Shown: positions 23,099 to 33,571 of the stretch, piece after piece | How the letters are laid out: the number at the start of each line of letters is the position of its first letter | Position numbering within the stretch: the first letter of the stretch is position 1 | Assembly: GCA_031002005.1 (NCBI GenBank) | Contig: CM061921.1 | Location: 126,758,597-126,822,596, forward strand | DNA: 64,000 bases | DNA from: Vandiemenella viatica | Lineage: Eukaryota > Arthropoda > Insecta > Orthoptera > Morabidae | Direction of reading: 5' to 3' | Notes under the pieces: model-generated | What the model was told of the DNA's origin: nothing | What the model saw: only the letters and a program-made list of their open reading frames with translations | Database searches by the model: none | Position numbers and translations under genes: made by a program

Positions 23099-23321
23099 TA
23101 ACGTCTCTTAACAGCGAGGTCTTTAGAGACGGGAAAGGATGGGGGGCAAGGAATGGGTAGGAATTCGGTCACGGCCTTTTGAAGGAAGCATCCTGGCATT
23201 CACCTGGAGTCATTTGGGGAAACCATGGAAAAGCCAAATCTGGATGCCCGGACGGGGATTCGAACCGCCGTCCTCCCGAATGCGAGGCCAGAACACTAAC
23301 CGTTATACCATCCTGCTCGGT
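23099..23321 (-). mobile_element. tRNA-derived SINE (family 1), copy 1
   Basis: On the minus strand the unit begins ACCGAGCAGGATGG and carries a Pol III B-box GGTTCGAATCC about 55 bases in. It ends with a conserved body finishing AAGAGACGTTA. A 10-bp duplication AACTAATACT flanks it (23089-23098 and 23322-23331). This fixes the 5' end of the family as ACCGAG. The copy lacks a poly(A) tail. SINEs of this kind rely on LINE machinery for mobility. Confidence 0.88.
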
Positions 23322-23749
23322 AACTAATACTCTATACCTGTCCAAATGCATGTGGAAAATTAGGTATGTTATATACCACAAGCTATAATAAACTACTTAG
23401 TGCTGTAACCAACTACTGACCAATCTCATTACTGACCACAATTTCTGGAAATTTTTAGATACTTGGCAAAGCACTTTTACTATACATTAATATAAAGCTT
23501 TTCTTGTTGAGAATTTATATAAGGTTCTTGTGTGACCAGCTGAGTTAATGAGGCGTTTACACTTTTATTGTGTTAACCATTATATTCTCTGTTAAATTTA
23601 AAACATAATGAACATCTTTGAAGTGTAACGGTTTGTATCATACCTCCACATATACTTAGTAAAGCATTCTAAATTTATAGAAATCACGCAGTGTTCCTCA
23701 GGGATTTCTTCTATAGACATACTAACATCCAGCCCCAGCTTTGAATAAA

Positions 23750-23992
23750 GTTTTTTTTTTTTTTTTTGGTTATGGTTTTACTCCTTGTTGATGTCATTAG
23801 AGATGGGAAAGGACTAAGACAAGGAATGGGAAGGAATTCGGCCATGGCCTTTTTGAAGGTAGAATCCCAGCATTTGCCTGGAGTGATTTGGGGAACAATG
23901 GAAAACCCAAATCTGGATGGCCGGACAGGCATTTGAACCCACGTCATCCCGAATATGTGGCCAGAGCGAGCCGCTCTCGCACCACGCTCGGT
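23750..23992 (-). mobile_element. tRNA-derived SINE (family 1), diverged copy
   Basis: It has the same head (ACCGAGCGTGGTG, minus strand) and body as the other copies but is more diverged. The B-box is altered to GGTTCAAATGC and the 3' region reads TCTAATGACATCAAC. It ends in an 18-base A-tail (T-run at 23750-23767 on the plus strand). I found no clear target duplication. Confidence 0.82.
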
Positions 23993-24340
23993 ACAGATAT
24001 TTATAATGCTTTCCATTCCCAACTTTCAACAAAAGAACTAATCTTCACTATGGTAATGTTTGTTTTCAACTCAAAATTTTGTAACATGTTGCCAAATACA
24101 AAATCTTTTCAATGAAATGTTAACTTTGTTTGCTTTTGCCCCATTTGTGATCACTGGTAAAATCTTTATTGACATCAAAATTAAAAATTATGGCTTGATA
24201 AAAAAATATACACTGATGTGCCAAAATATTATAACCACTGTCCACCACAAGACTGAATGCCATCTGGTGACATTATGGGTATGTCATACCATTAGGAAAG
24301 TATATAAGTGGAGCAGATACACATGTGGAGTCATTCTAGT

Positions 24341-24356
24341 TGTTGTTGTTGTTGTT
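24341..24356 (-). repeat. (CAA)n 3' tail of LINE B
   Basis: TTG repeats on the plus strand directly follow the target duplication, so the element RNA ended in CAA repeats. Such simple-repeat tails are known from I-like LINEs. Confidence 0.85.
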
Positions 24357-24431
24357 ATTAGGGTTTTAGGGCGCGTCGACGACGGGGTCATTAGCGCCCT
24401 AACAACAACCAGTCGTGACAATGTGGCAAAA

Positions 24432-24666
24432 TTGCCGTCTCTGTGGCCGACTGTAAAGGGGTCGGCCACACAGACGGCAACTTAAAATATAAAACTGAGA
24501 CAAGGAGATAAAATATTAAAACGCATACATTAACTGGTTGGCTGTAAAAGGGCCAACCAGTTTAAAAAACAAGTTAGCTGGCTGGCTGTAAAAGGGCCAG
24601 CCATTTAAGCAGTGTCACGAGTAAAAAAGTACTTGGATTGGTGGTTGTAAGTGGCCACCAATCCAA
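24432..24666 (-). other. Four stem-loops in the LINE B 3' UTR
   Basis: Four inverted repeats lie in a row: 24432-24480 (19 of 20 positions pair), 24532-24562 (11 bp), 24579-24603 (8 bp) and 24633-24666 (12 bp). The stem sequences differ, but the plus-strand loops are TGTAAAGGG, TGTAAAAGG, TGTAAAAGG and TTGTAAGTGG. Stems varying around a conserved loop suggest a structured RNA read by the element's own RT or another protein. The plausible role is template recognition, as shown for 3' hairpins of some LINEs; this is inference. Confidence 0.75.
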
Positions 24667-24674
24667 TCTAAAAC

Positions 24675-27600
24675 CTAGGCCGATCTGCCCAAAATTTTTG
24701 GGACAAGACCGGCCAAGCTGCAAAACATTAAAACCTTAGCCACATTGTCACCGTCATCGTTTAAAATAAGGGACAGATCGTTGGCTAAGCCAACGTCTTC
24801 CCTTAAATCTAAAAACAGTACACATTCGGTTAAAATGTGGCGTACCGTCAAAGGTACGCCACAAGCATCACATTCCGGAGGGTCCTCTCGGCGGAGAAGA
24901 AAGCTGTGCGTCAGAGGACAGTGCCCTATTCGGAGGCGAGTAAGGAGAACCTCATCCCTCCTCGCCCGCTGGAAGGAGCTGCTCCACGGCTGAACGGTCG
25001 GTTTGACCAGCCGGAGCTTATTATGCTCAACTTCCAGCCACTGCCTCTGCCAAACATCAGAAACGAATCTCTTCACCGCCGAGGCAAGGTCTGACTTTGG
25101 GACCGGTTCAAAGTCGATTCTGACCTTGTCGCAGGCTAACTTGGCAGCTACATCGGCTGCCTCGTTCCCCCTGATTCCCACATGGCCCGGTACCCAGCAG
25201 AATAATACCTCCTTTCCACGAGATTGGAGGGAAAGGAGGGCGTCCTGTATATCCTGGACTAGACGATCTGCTGGATACATATTTCCTATGGCCTGAATAC
25301 AGCTGAGGGAATCACAGCATATAATGAACAACTTATCGCGCATTACTTTCATATGCTGGAGCGACTTCAACACGGCATAGCATTCGGCGGTGTAAACACT
25401 GCACCTGCCGGCTAGTTTGAATGTGTAAGTCGCTCGAGGGAACACTACAGAGCAACCAACTCCGTTAGCCTGCTTAGACCCATCCGTATATACCGGGGTA
25501 AACGTGTGATACTGGTTTAAAACATCTCTAAAAATTCTGATAAAAACGTTATCCGCGGTACACAACTTGTTGTGCCGCGATAATTCTAAAATTGTTCTGG
25601 GCCTCTTTAAAAGCCAGGGAGGAGATTTACTCCAACCCTGGTGATAAAAAGAAGGAAGCTCAAATCCATATTGTTGTAAAATAGCCTTTGTACGGTAGCT
25701 GAACGGTTTAGTGGCTCTATGCCGGTTGGTATAGAGCCGCTCGTAGTTGGGATGGAGCACTATGTCGTGCACGGGACTGCCAGGTGTTATGGCAACGTGC
25801 AGGTAGTGTCGCACCATGAGGAGTTGCCGGCGGATGGTAAGCGGCGGCTCGCCCGAGTCAGCACAAATGCTGACAATAGGGCTGGTGCGATATGCACCCG
25901 TGGCGAGCCGAATTCCAGCATGGTGGACACTATCCAGTATACGGAGATAGCTGTCCCGTGCCGAACCATAAACGATACAACCGTATTCCAGCCGCGACCG
26001 TACAAAGGCTCTGTAAAATTGTAGCAAGCAGGAGCGGTCTGCGCCCCATGACCTGCCACACAGGCATTTTAAAACATTAAGAGCTTTAGAGGCTCTAGCT
26101 TTCACATCTTTAAGATGTGGCAGCCAGGTTAGCCTAGTGTCTAAAATAAGGCCCAGAAACCGAACAGTGTCAGTAAAACGTAAAACGGTGTTCCTCAAGG
26201 TAAGGTGAGGCTCTGGTAAAAGCGTCCTACTACGACTAAAAAGTACACACCGCGTTTTCTCGGCAGAGAAACGAAAACCGGTGTGCACTGACCATTCATC
26301 CAGCCTGTTCAGCGTGAGTTGCAACTGCCGCTCAGCGCTTCTCAGGCTGGATGAAGCAATAAATATTAAAAAATCGTCCACATATAAGGAGAACCGTAAG
26401 GGACTCCTTATGACGAGTGATATACTGTTAATCGCTATGGCGAAAAGGGTCACGCTTAAAACTGACCCCTGAGGAACACCGTTTTCCTGAATAAAAATAT
26501 CAGACACTTCACTACCGACTCGGTACCGGAAGCAACGACCAGATAAAAATGATTTTAAAAAACGGGGCAGGTTACCCCTAAAACCCCATTCATGTAATTG
26601 TTTTAAAATAACATGCCGCCAGGTAGTATCGTAGGCCTTTTCAAGATCGAAAAAAAACACCCACAAGGTGTTGGCTGCGGATGAACGCATCCTGTATTGC
26701 CGCCTCCAGGAGGATCAGGTTGTCCATGGTGGAACGGAACTTCCTGAATCCACACTGAAAGCGGCTCAGCAGATTACGGGATTCAAGACACCAGACGAGG
26801 CGGCGGTTAACCATCCTCTCCAGTGTCTTCCCCACGCAGCTAGTCAGGGCAATACTACGATAACTACCTGGCAACAATTTGTCTTTCCCAGGTTTTAAAA
26901 TGGGAATTAATGTTGCTTCTTTCCACGAGTCGGGGAAGTGTCCTTCGGTCCATATCTGATTAAAAATATCTAAAAGGTACTCCTTAGCATCTTTACTAAG
27001 ATGCCTCAGCATCTTGTACTGGATCAGATCAGGCCCTGGAGCAGTGTCGTTTGCGCTGTTTAGTGCTGACTCCAGCTCCCAAGATGTAAATGGGCAGTTG
27101 TAGGCCTCTGTATTCGACGAATCGAAGCACAGCGGGCGCCTCTCGGCAACGACTCTTCGTCGCTGAAACCGAGGGTCAAAATTAGCAGTCGATGTGATGG
27201 CGGCGAAGTTCTCCGCCATCAGCTGCGCTATGCTTCGTTCGTCGGTAATTATACATCCGTGATCCAGTAACCCAGATACTGGTGGACGGGAGTACCTTCC
27301 AGATATACGGCGGATAGACTCCCATACTTTCGACGAAGGTGTGGAACGATTTATTGTGCTCACAAAGTTCTGCCATGACCTTTTCTTGCTCTCCTTAATA
27401 ACACGACGCGCCTTAGCTCTGGCTATACGGAACGCTGCCAGGTTGTCGGATGTAGGGTACAACCTGAAACGCCGCAGCGCTCGTCTGCGACCCTGAATGG
27501 CGGAACGACATTCGTCGTTCCACCAGGGGACGTGCGTCCTTCGCAGCGTTCCGGAGCTTTTAGGCATGGAAACGTCAGCTGCCTGGTGAATCACTTCGGT

Positions 27601-28368
27601 AAAGTGATTCACCTTCTCCTCAAGGTTGTTATACACATTAAGAGTGATGGAGCGGCGGTAGAGTTCCCAGTCGGCTTTGCTGACGTTCCATTTGCGTCGG
27701 TTATTTCCTCCTCCACGCTCAAACTCTACGTGCATCCATATTGGGAAGTGGTCGCTTCCATGAAGGTCACGATCCACCTCCCAATGCACGGAGTCCGCGA
27801 TTGAGGGGGAGCACAATGAAAGGTCAATGGCAGAGGACGATCCGGAAGCAGTGGTAAAATGTGTCATTGCACCAGTATTGAGGACACATATTTCCTCTTG
27901 CTCTATTAATCTACCAACCATTCGGCCTCGGGGGCAATCGGCGTTTGAGCCCCACAGCGCACTATGTGCGTTGAAATCTCCTAAAAGGAGGAATGGCCGA
28001 GTAAGCTGCCGCAAGATGTTAGACATGTCGTCATAACTGATGGGCGTGTTAGGTGGTAGATAAATAGAGCATACTGTGAGTTGAGTGGGACCATAAATCC
28101 TCACTGCCACTGCTTGTAAATCAGAGGTGAGAGCTACAGGTTCGGAGTGGACAGTGTTTCGGACAAACACTGCCACTCCACCCTTCGCTCGATCACCCTC
28201 GGTATCGTCCTTACGGTACACGTCATATCCTCTTAGCACAGGTTGGTGTGATGGTCTGAAATGTGTCTCTTGTAGACAGAGACACAAAGGATCAGACCGT
28301 GCTAAGAGGTGTAACTCGTCTTTGTGAGCTGTAAATCCATTTATGTTCCACTGAAGTATGGGAGCCAT
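24675..28368 (-). CDS. LINE copy B ORF2: endonuclease, RT, RNase H
   Basis: The protein is about 1230 residues if one base is ignored. The endonuclease (residues 1-215) has WNIN at 7-10, QET at 33-35, GDFN at 130-133 and SDH at 205-207. RT follows, with NGVPQGSV and the catalytic YVDD. RNase H has TDGS, AEC, CCDS and GNEAAD, giving the D-E-D-D set. A C-terminal C-x2-C-x7-H-x4-C knuckle reads CDACGVPLTVRH. Together these would nick the target, copy the RNA and remove it. The only lesion is an A8 run at 26650-26657 (T8 in the sense strand), just before the FFDLEKAYD motif; seven bases would restore the frame. The start ATG is two bases after the ORF1 stop. Confidence 0.9.
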
Positions 28369-28370
28369 CC

Positions 28371-29855
28371 TTACCTATTTAACCTCACCCGCCCCGGTTC
28401 GGGTGGGTCTTCGGCCACTTCCTGCTGAGGAACGGGACCAGTCTCGTCCACCAGCATTTCCGTTTCTTCTTGCCCGGAGGCGGAGACAGACATCTCCGAC
28501 CCAGAGGACTCCTCAAAATCCTCCCCGTCCTTTTTCTTCTTCTTCTTCTGCCTCTTCCCCTTACTCTCCCTGCCGGTGGGCGGTCTGGGAGGAGAAGAAG
28601 AGGGGGACTTAACAAACTGGGTCGGATCAGTCTGTCTAAACTTTATACCTCGGATCTTTTGGTCACCTCTATTTCCACCGCTAGCAAATGGTATCGCTAC
28701 CATTTCAGTAGCTCGTGGTGGAATAGGAGGTGCCGTTAATCTGATTGCTGGTGGAGACTTTATTTCTGCTGCTGGACAGGTCGAGGTTGCAGATGTGTTG
28801 CTAGCGACATCCGCGGTCTTAGGTGTTATGACCTTCGTGGGTTTTGCACCACACTTGCACTGACATGAGCACATAGTGCTTGTGCCCATGTCTGCAAAGG
28901 ATGTCTGCGTAGCAACACTTTCTTTCCTGACGGGAGTCGAGACCATCTTGGCAAAGCTTGTTCCGAATATTGGAGCGGCGAGCGCTTTCGCCTTCTTCTT
29001 TGCCTCTATATAAGGTATCCGCTCTTTGGTCTTCAACTCCTGTATCTTGCGCTCTTCAAGATACACTTGACACTCCCTACTCCAGGCAGGGTGCGACCCG
29101 GAGCAGTTGACGCACACCTGTGGGAGCGCGCAAGTGACACCCGGTTCGTGTGCCCCCTTGCCGCATCTACCACAGGTGGGGTTGCCCTTGCATGACGCCG
29201 TCGTATGTCCGAACCTCTGGCACTGGAAGCAGCGCATTGGGTCCGGAACATACGGACGGACGTTCAGATTAATGTATCCAGCTTTAATACACTTGGGCAA
29301 CACTGGAGTGTCAAACGTCAGGACGAAGGTGGCAGTCTTTTCCAGACTGCCATTTACCCTCCGTGTAATCTGACGCACCTCGACCACTTGCTGATCCTCC
29401 CACTCCTTAACGAGTTCCTCGGTTCCTAAGTCCATAATGTCACGGCAGGTGACCACGCCTTTCGAACAATTTAGGGATTTATGGAGTTCGCTTTTAACGG
29501 CGAACTCCCCGAGCTTCTCACAGTTAAGGAGCTGGGATGCCTGCCTACTGGTGGATGTTTCCAGCAGCAGCGTCCCGTTCCTCAGCTTTTTAACTGATTT
29601 TAGGGTACCAACTAACCCTTCCAAACCTTTATTTATATAAAAGGGGGACACTTTTTCAAATGTCCCCTCTACTCTCTGCATCACAACGAAAGCGTTCTGG
29701 ATCGAACAGACTTTCCCGTTACATTTACTTTCAGAAGCGGGAGGGCTATCAACCCTGACCCGCTTCTTGGAATTGGGTGTATTTTTATTTGCCTGCGGCA
29801 CACCCGTACCGCAGGGTTCTTGGGTTTTTTTGTGAGGCTTAATTTTTGGTCCCAC
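28371..29855 (-). CDS. LINE copy B ORF1, gag-like zinc-knuckle protein
   Basis: This intact frame of 494 codons is the nucleic-acid-binding ORF1 protein. An RRM-like stretch is at about residues 65-200. Three knuckles are at about 209-222 (CFQCQRFGHTTASC), 228-242 and 248-262. A Pro/Ser/Lys-rich tail ends in a KKKKKK and acidic patch. The start at MGPKIKPHKK is the best candidate because the copy A frame diverges exactly there through a deletion. The stop TAA is followed by GG and the ORF2 ATG, an arrangement that in other LINEs supports reinitiation by the terminating ribosome. Confidence 0.9.
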   Translation of the reverse strand: MGPKIKPHKKTQEPCGTGVPQANKNTPNSKKRVRVDSPPASESKCNGKVCSIQNAFVVMQRVEGTFEKVSPFYINKGLEGLVGTLKSVKKLRNGTLLLETSTSRQASQLLNCEKLGEFAVKSELHKSLNCSKGVVTCRDIMDLGTEELVKEWEDQQVVEVRQITRRVNGSLEKTATFVLTFDTPVLPKCIKAGYINLNVRPYVPDPMRCFQCQRFGHTTASCKGNPTCGRCGKGAHEPGVTCALPQVCVNCSGSHPAWSRECQVYLEERKIQELKTKERIPYIEAKKKAKALAAPIFGTSFAKMVSTPVRKESVATQTSFADMGTSTMCSCQCKCGAKPTKVITPKTADVASNTSATSTCPAAEIKSPPAIRLTAPPIPPRATEMVAIPFASGGNRGDQKIRGIKFRQTDPTQFVKSPSSSPPRPPTGRESKGKRQKKKKKKDGEDFEESSGSEMSVSASGQEETEMLVDETGPVPQQEVAEDPPEPGRVRLNR

Positions 29856-30211
29856 GAGAAAAACCAGTATAAAAAGGAATGCTCATACAACAGGGGTGCG
29901 CAGGTGCCCCTGAGGTTGCACGTTAGCGAGTGAATTTCCTCTCCACCCATTCACCTCCTCGGCACGTGGCTGACCTTGAGGTTGAGGGGTTTTTTTATAG
30001 AGGTTTTTACCATCCTCGCGATCCGGGCGATTAAGCCAAGATCCCCGTTCTCCTAGGCACACAACGTTCCACCGCCACGCCCTACGGTGGTCGTTGAAGC
30101 ATGGTAGGAGTTTACGGTGTGGGAAACTTGCGGCGCTCACAAGTTTCCAGCTCGGGCACCGCGGGTTCGCCAAACCCGTACCTGGCACTTGCGTACCAGG
30201 CCCCTGCGGGG
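29856..30211 (-). promoter_or_regulatory. LINE copy B 5' leader
   Basis: This GC-rich 356-bp leader is shared with copy A. The first 100 bases contain nested inverted repeats such as GCCTGGTACG/CGTACCAGGC and CGGGTTTGGCGAACCCG. An internal promoter is expected by analogy with other LINEs. I could not build a convincing HDV-like ribozyme from it. Confidence 0.55.
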
Positions 30212-30222
30212 GTCATTCTAGT

Positions 30223-31202
30223 GACAAATGGGGAAATCCACTAATAAGTAACTTTGGCAAAGGGCCGATTGTTATCACACAACACCCAAGAATAAGCTGT
30301 TCACATGCTACTGTAGCGAGCATCTATGAAAAGTGGTTTGAAGGGCGGTGAAACAACGAGCAGGTGACAAGATGGTGGACGTCCACGCCTCGTCACAGAA
30401 TGTGTAGGTTGAAGGCTTGCCCACTCTGCAAAGCAGGACAGGGAGTGGTCTGTGGCAGATCGAGGGCAGAGTACACACAGCTACAAGTGTTTAGTAACAC
30501 ACTGTTCAGCACACACTGTTGAACACGAGACCCTACAGCACGTCTTCCATGTCGACCCAATGACATCGTCAATTACGATTGCAATCGGCACAAGGTCATT
30601 AAGATTGGACTGTGGATCAATGGAAATATGTTACCTGGTCATACAAACTGTATTTCTTGTTACACCAGGTCGGTGGATGTGATCCAGATTCGCCGTCTTG
30701 CAGGCAAACGGCTGCTCAAAACATGTACCGCTGGTGGAGGCAGTATTACGCTATAAGGGAAATTCACCCGGGCTTCCATGGGACCTATGGTAGTGATCGC
30801 AGGCACCGTGACAGCTATGAAAATTATTGTAGACCACTTGCATCCCTTCATACTTTATGTCTGTCATAACATCGATGGCATCTTCCATCGGGATAACTGT
30901 CTGTGCCACAAGACCAGAATTGTGCTACAGTAATTTGAGTAAACTCATGTTGATGTCTTGTCCATCAAATTTGCAAAATGTGAACCCAACAGAATATATC
31001 TAAAATGCTATCAGGTGCCAGCTCCACATCTACAAACCACCGGTCCATAGTTTAAGGAAATTGTGTAACCTGTGCATAGACTTCTGGCGCTAGATACTTC
31101 CACAAACATATCGAGGAGTTGTCAAACCGATGCTACATTGCATTGCAAAGGTATACCAAAATGCTATTAAGCAGGTGGTCATAAAGTTTTGGTTCATCAG
31201 TG
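30223..31202 (+). pseudogene. Tc1-like transposase relic, right of LINE B
   Basis: This is the plus-strand continuation after the LINE insertion. Near 30975 a frame reads NLQNVNPTEYI, the counterpart of the conserved NPIEN segment after the last catalytic residue. It is followed by LSNRCYIALQRYTKMLL and the terminal repeat. Upstream, near 30660-30850, are fragments that could match the catalytic core, but all are interrupted by stops. It is non-functional. Confidence 0.7.
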
Positions 31203-31757
31203 TATATGTGTTGCTTCTAAATGGCATAAAGCCACATTTCTCAACCCGTTTCAAACCGAGGAACAGTAAATTGTTAAAAATAATGTTGCGGACCACTAAC
31301 TTAGCTGGGACTAATTTTTTTACCTACATCTATATTATTATCACTTAGGACAGCAGGTGGTACATCTTGCGCTCAGTAAATACCTCCAATACAACAAAAT
31401 AGATGTCAATACGGTCTGCAAAATCGTACGGATTATACTCGGCGTAGCCAGGACAATATTTTTATAGGTGTCTTCCACCATACACACGATGGCGTCATAA
31501 ACATCATTGAAGCCTTAAGAAATGTATATAAAATTGTTGGTCAGTTTCAGGATCATGCTACAACAATTAGAGGCGATTTCAAACTGACTTATATCGACTG
31601 GATTTCTCAGATTATCACCTGGAGCAATTGGTTTCTGAGCCAACAAGGTGTCGTAATGAAAACATTTTAGATCTAGTGGTCACAAATTATTCACAAACAT
31701 TTCAATAATCACAGGAAGAGGTGATCACAAAGTGTTAATTGTAACTATAAAATTAAT

Positions 31758-31949
31758 GAAATGTTGTTGCAGGCCATGTTTCCGCAGTTGCTTAATTAAT
31801 TACTAGTTGAAAAATAACGCCAATGCAACTGTTTAATTTATTTATTAATTCGGCGCTGATGATGCCTCCATGAGAGGTGAAACACGTACGACGCAGCAAT
31901 AAATAAATTAAACAGTTGCATTGGCTTTATTTTTCAACTAGTAATTAAT
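31758..31949. mobile_element. Short hairpin insertion with 52-bp arms
   Basis: Two nearly perfect inverted arms of 52 bases (31795-31846 and 31898-31949, one mismatch) enclose a 51-base loop. TAAAATTAAT occurs on both sides (31748-31757 and 31949-31958), which fits a 10-bp target duplication, though the AT-rich sequence makes this weaker. The insertion sits between LINE linker segments that continue on both sides. It encodes no protein. Confidence 0.6.
31851..31893 (+). ncRNA. Hammerhead-ribozyme-like core (candidate)
   Basis: The loop of the hairpin reads CTGATGA (31856-31862), then a short stem CCTC...GAGG, then GAAAC (31879-31883) and ACGTA. CTGATGA and GAAA in that spacing are the hammerhead core. 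Stem III could be AC/GT, and the expected cleavage is after GTA (31888). Stem I would be CGGCG/CGACG with one mismatch, followed by a 4x4 internal loop and the long arms. One deviation from consensus is an extra T between CTGATGA and the first stem II pair. It may be a PLE- or retrozyme-related motif. This is unproven. Confidence 0.35.
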
Positions 31950-33065
31950 AAAATTAATAACCGAGCACAAAAATGAATAAGAAAGGATTGTTTATGGATT
32001 CAAAAAGGCTTCAAAGGAGTATTTTAGAACATATCTGATGTATAATTACCATATCTTCAAGTTAACAAGAGGCTCTGTTGAAGAGATGTGGCATCGATTT
32101 ATTTGTATATTCACGGAAGGTATGGATTTACATATACTGAAACGGAGAATTGAGAAAGGAAATGATTTATCACTGTAGACACACGAAGTTAATAGATTAC
32201 CCAAAAAGCAAATGAGGAAACATACACTCAAGAAGGATGGGGTGTCAGTGACTTAGTTCAGCTAAGACGGTGTGTTAAAAAATGTTATGTGAGAGACTTC
32301 TAATGATTTCTAATGCAACTTGCTTCCTAAAACCAACAAAGAAAACCCAAAGAAATTTTGGTCGTATGTAAGAAAAGTCAGCTATAGTGACAACAATTTG
32401 CCAGGACTAATTCTCAACAGAAGCGAGGTTAACGAAAGCCTTGACTTGGGTAACTTACTTAACACCGAATTCAAAAATGCGGTCACTTGATGAAAATGTA
32501 ACATACTCATTTTTCAAAGATAAATTTAAGAACTGGATTCATTATAAATAGATACTGCAGGTATTCTAAAGAGTCTCTGAAATGGGAAAAAGCACATGGT
32601 TATGATGGAATCCTAGTACAAGCATTTCCTATGTACCTGACCGAAATCAGACCATGTGTATCCGATATATACAGTAAATCTTTAGGGTGAAAAAAGTACC
32701 CTCCCACTGGAAAATCGCACGTGTGATTCCAAATTTCAAGAAAAGTAGAGTGAAGAGATCCTAGTAACTATCAACCCACATCTATAACATCTGCAGCAGA
32801 GTTCTGGAGCATATCATAGGCTCGAACATTATAAATTTTCAAGGGAAAAAAATAGATTGCCTACTCTGAACCCACATGAATTTCAGCAGAAACAATAGTG
32901 TGAAACATATATACACATGATGTAATGAAAACTACTGATGCAGATTGAAAAGTTATGTATTTTTTTTCTCGCAATATGTTGTCTTTGACGCACAAGCCTC
33001 CTCTAATCTAGTGTTACATCGGATGTCCCTCAAGGAAGTGTAATAGGACCACTCATTTTCTTAAT

Positions 33066-33571
33066 GGGGTGTTCTGGAAATTACCATTCCAGCACAGCTA
33101 CTTTCCATTTTGTGGATTATTGAAATTACAGCTTATGTGACACATACAGCTTGTATATACCTATCAATGGTATTGCCTGCACTTGTGGGTCTACTGAAGA
33201 TTGCAATTCTGGCACAACTTTCAGAAAATGTAATTTTACCTTTTCCATGAGCCAAGGAAATGAAAAAATCTTTCTAAAAAAAAAAAACAAAAAAACACTT
33301 GCGAAAAACTGTTACTAAAATTATGAATATTCCAGAATTATGCCAGAAAAAAAATGTGGATACACTAAGCAGGTTGTTACTCTCTTATTTAAATGTATTA
33401 TATGCTGCATTTTAATTAGTGTATGTTAACATTAAAAAAAGCTTCTCAAAATTCTGTATACTGCATCCAATATGACATGTTGGCAGGGGCTTCTAGAACA
33501 CATTCTATCTGTGTCTGCACTATTTATCAGAATGTAACTCTTACTTTTTATATCAGTCATATAGATCTACC
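33066..33571. other. Spacer between two LINE copies
   Basis: No coding similarity is seen. The sequence is AT-rich with A-runs near 33279-33297. It separates the plus-strand LINE relic from the 3' end of the minus-strand LINE. Confidence 0.45.

Larger units (their letters stand above)
24341..30211 (-). mobile_element. I/Jockey-type LINE, copy B, near full length
   Basis: This 5871-bp insertion is bounded by an 11-bp duplication GTCATTCTAGT (24330-24340 and 30212-30222). It has a (CAA)n-type 3' tail (TTG repeats at 24341-24356), a 3' UTR, ORF2, ORF1 and a 5' leader, all on the minus strand. The presence of RNase H and gag-like knuckles, plus a CA-rich simple tail, points to the I/Jockey superclade; which clade is not certain. 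Only one frame lesion is seen in the coding regions, so this is the youngest LINE in the window. It sits inside the Tc1-like element, so it is younger than that. Confidence 0.92.
24211..31202 (+). mobile_element. Decayed Tc1-like element split by LINE copy B
   Basis: Terminal repeats match: CACTGATGTGCCAAAATATT on the left and, reversed on the right, CACTGATGAACCAAAACTTT. TA lies immediately outside at 24209-24210 and 31203-31204. Without the nested LINE and one copy of its 11-bp duplication, the element is about 1.11 kb, slightly short for a Tc1-type element. The interior on the plus strand is transposase relic (see the separate entry). Confidence 0.85.
31380..33065 (+). pseudogene. LINE relic, plus strand, same family as 33572-37390
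   Basis: The plus strand resembles the minus-strand LINE at 33572-37390 in order. It has the endonuclease segment ending DFKLTYIDWISQ near 31585 and GRGDHKVLIVT (the SDH equivalent, degenerate) near 31700. The linker follows, with ENPKKFWSYVRKVSYSDNN near 32345. RT pieces include WEKAHGYDGILVQAFPMYL near 32590 and SDVPQGSVIGPLIF (motif B) near 33015. It stops abruptly at about 33065. A 191-bp hairpin-bearing insertion lies at 31758-31948. Confidence 0.75.

Noticed and set aside
29856..30211. HDV-like ribozyme at the LINE 5' end
   Set aside because: The leader has several hairpins but I could not form the nested P1-P2 pairing from the 5' terminus.
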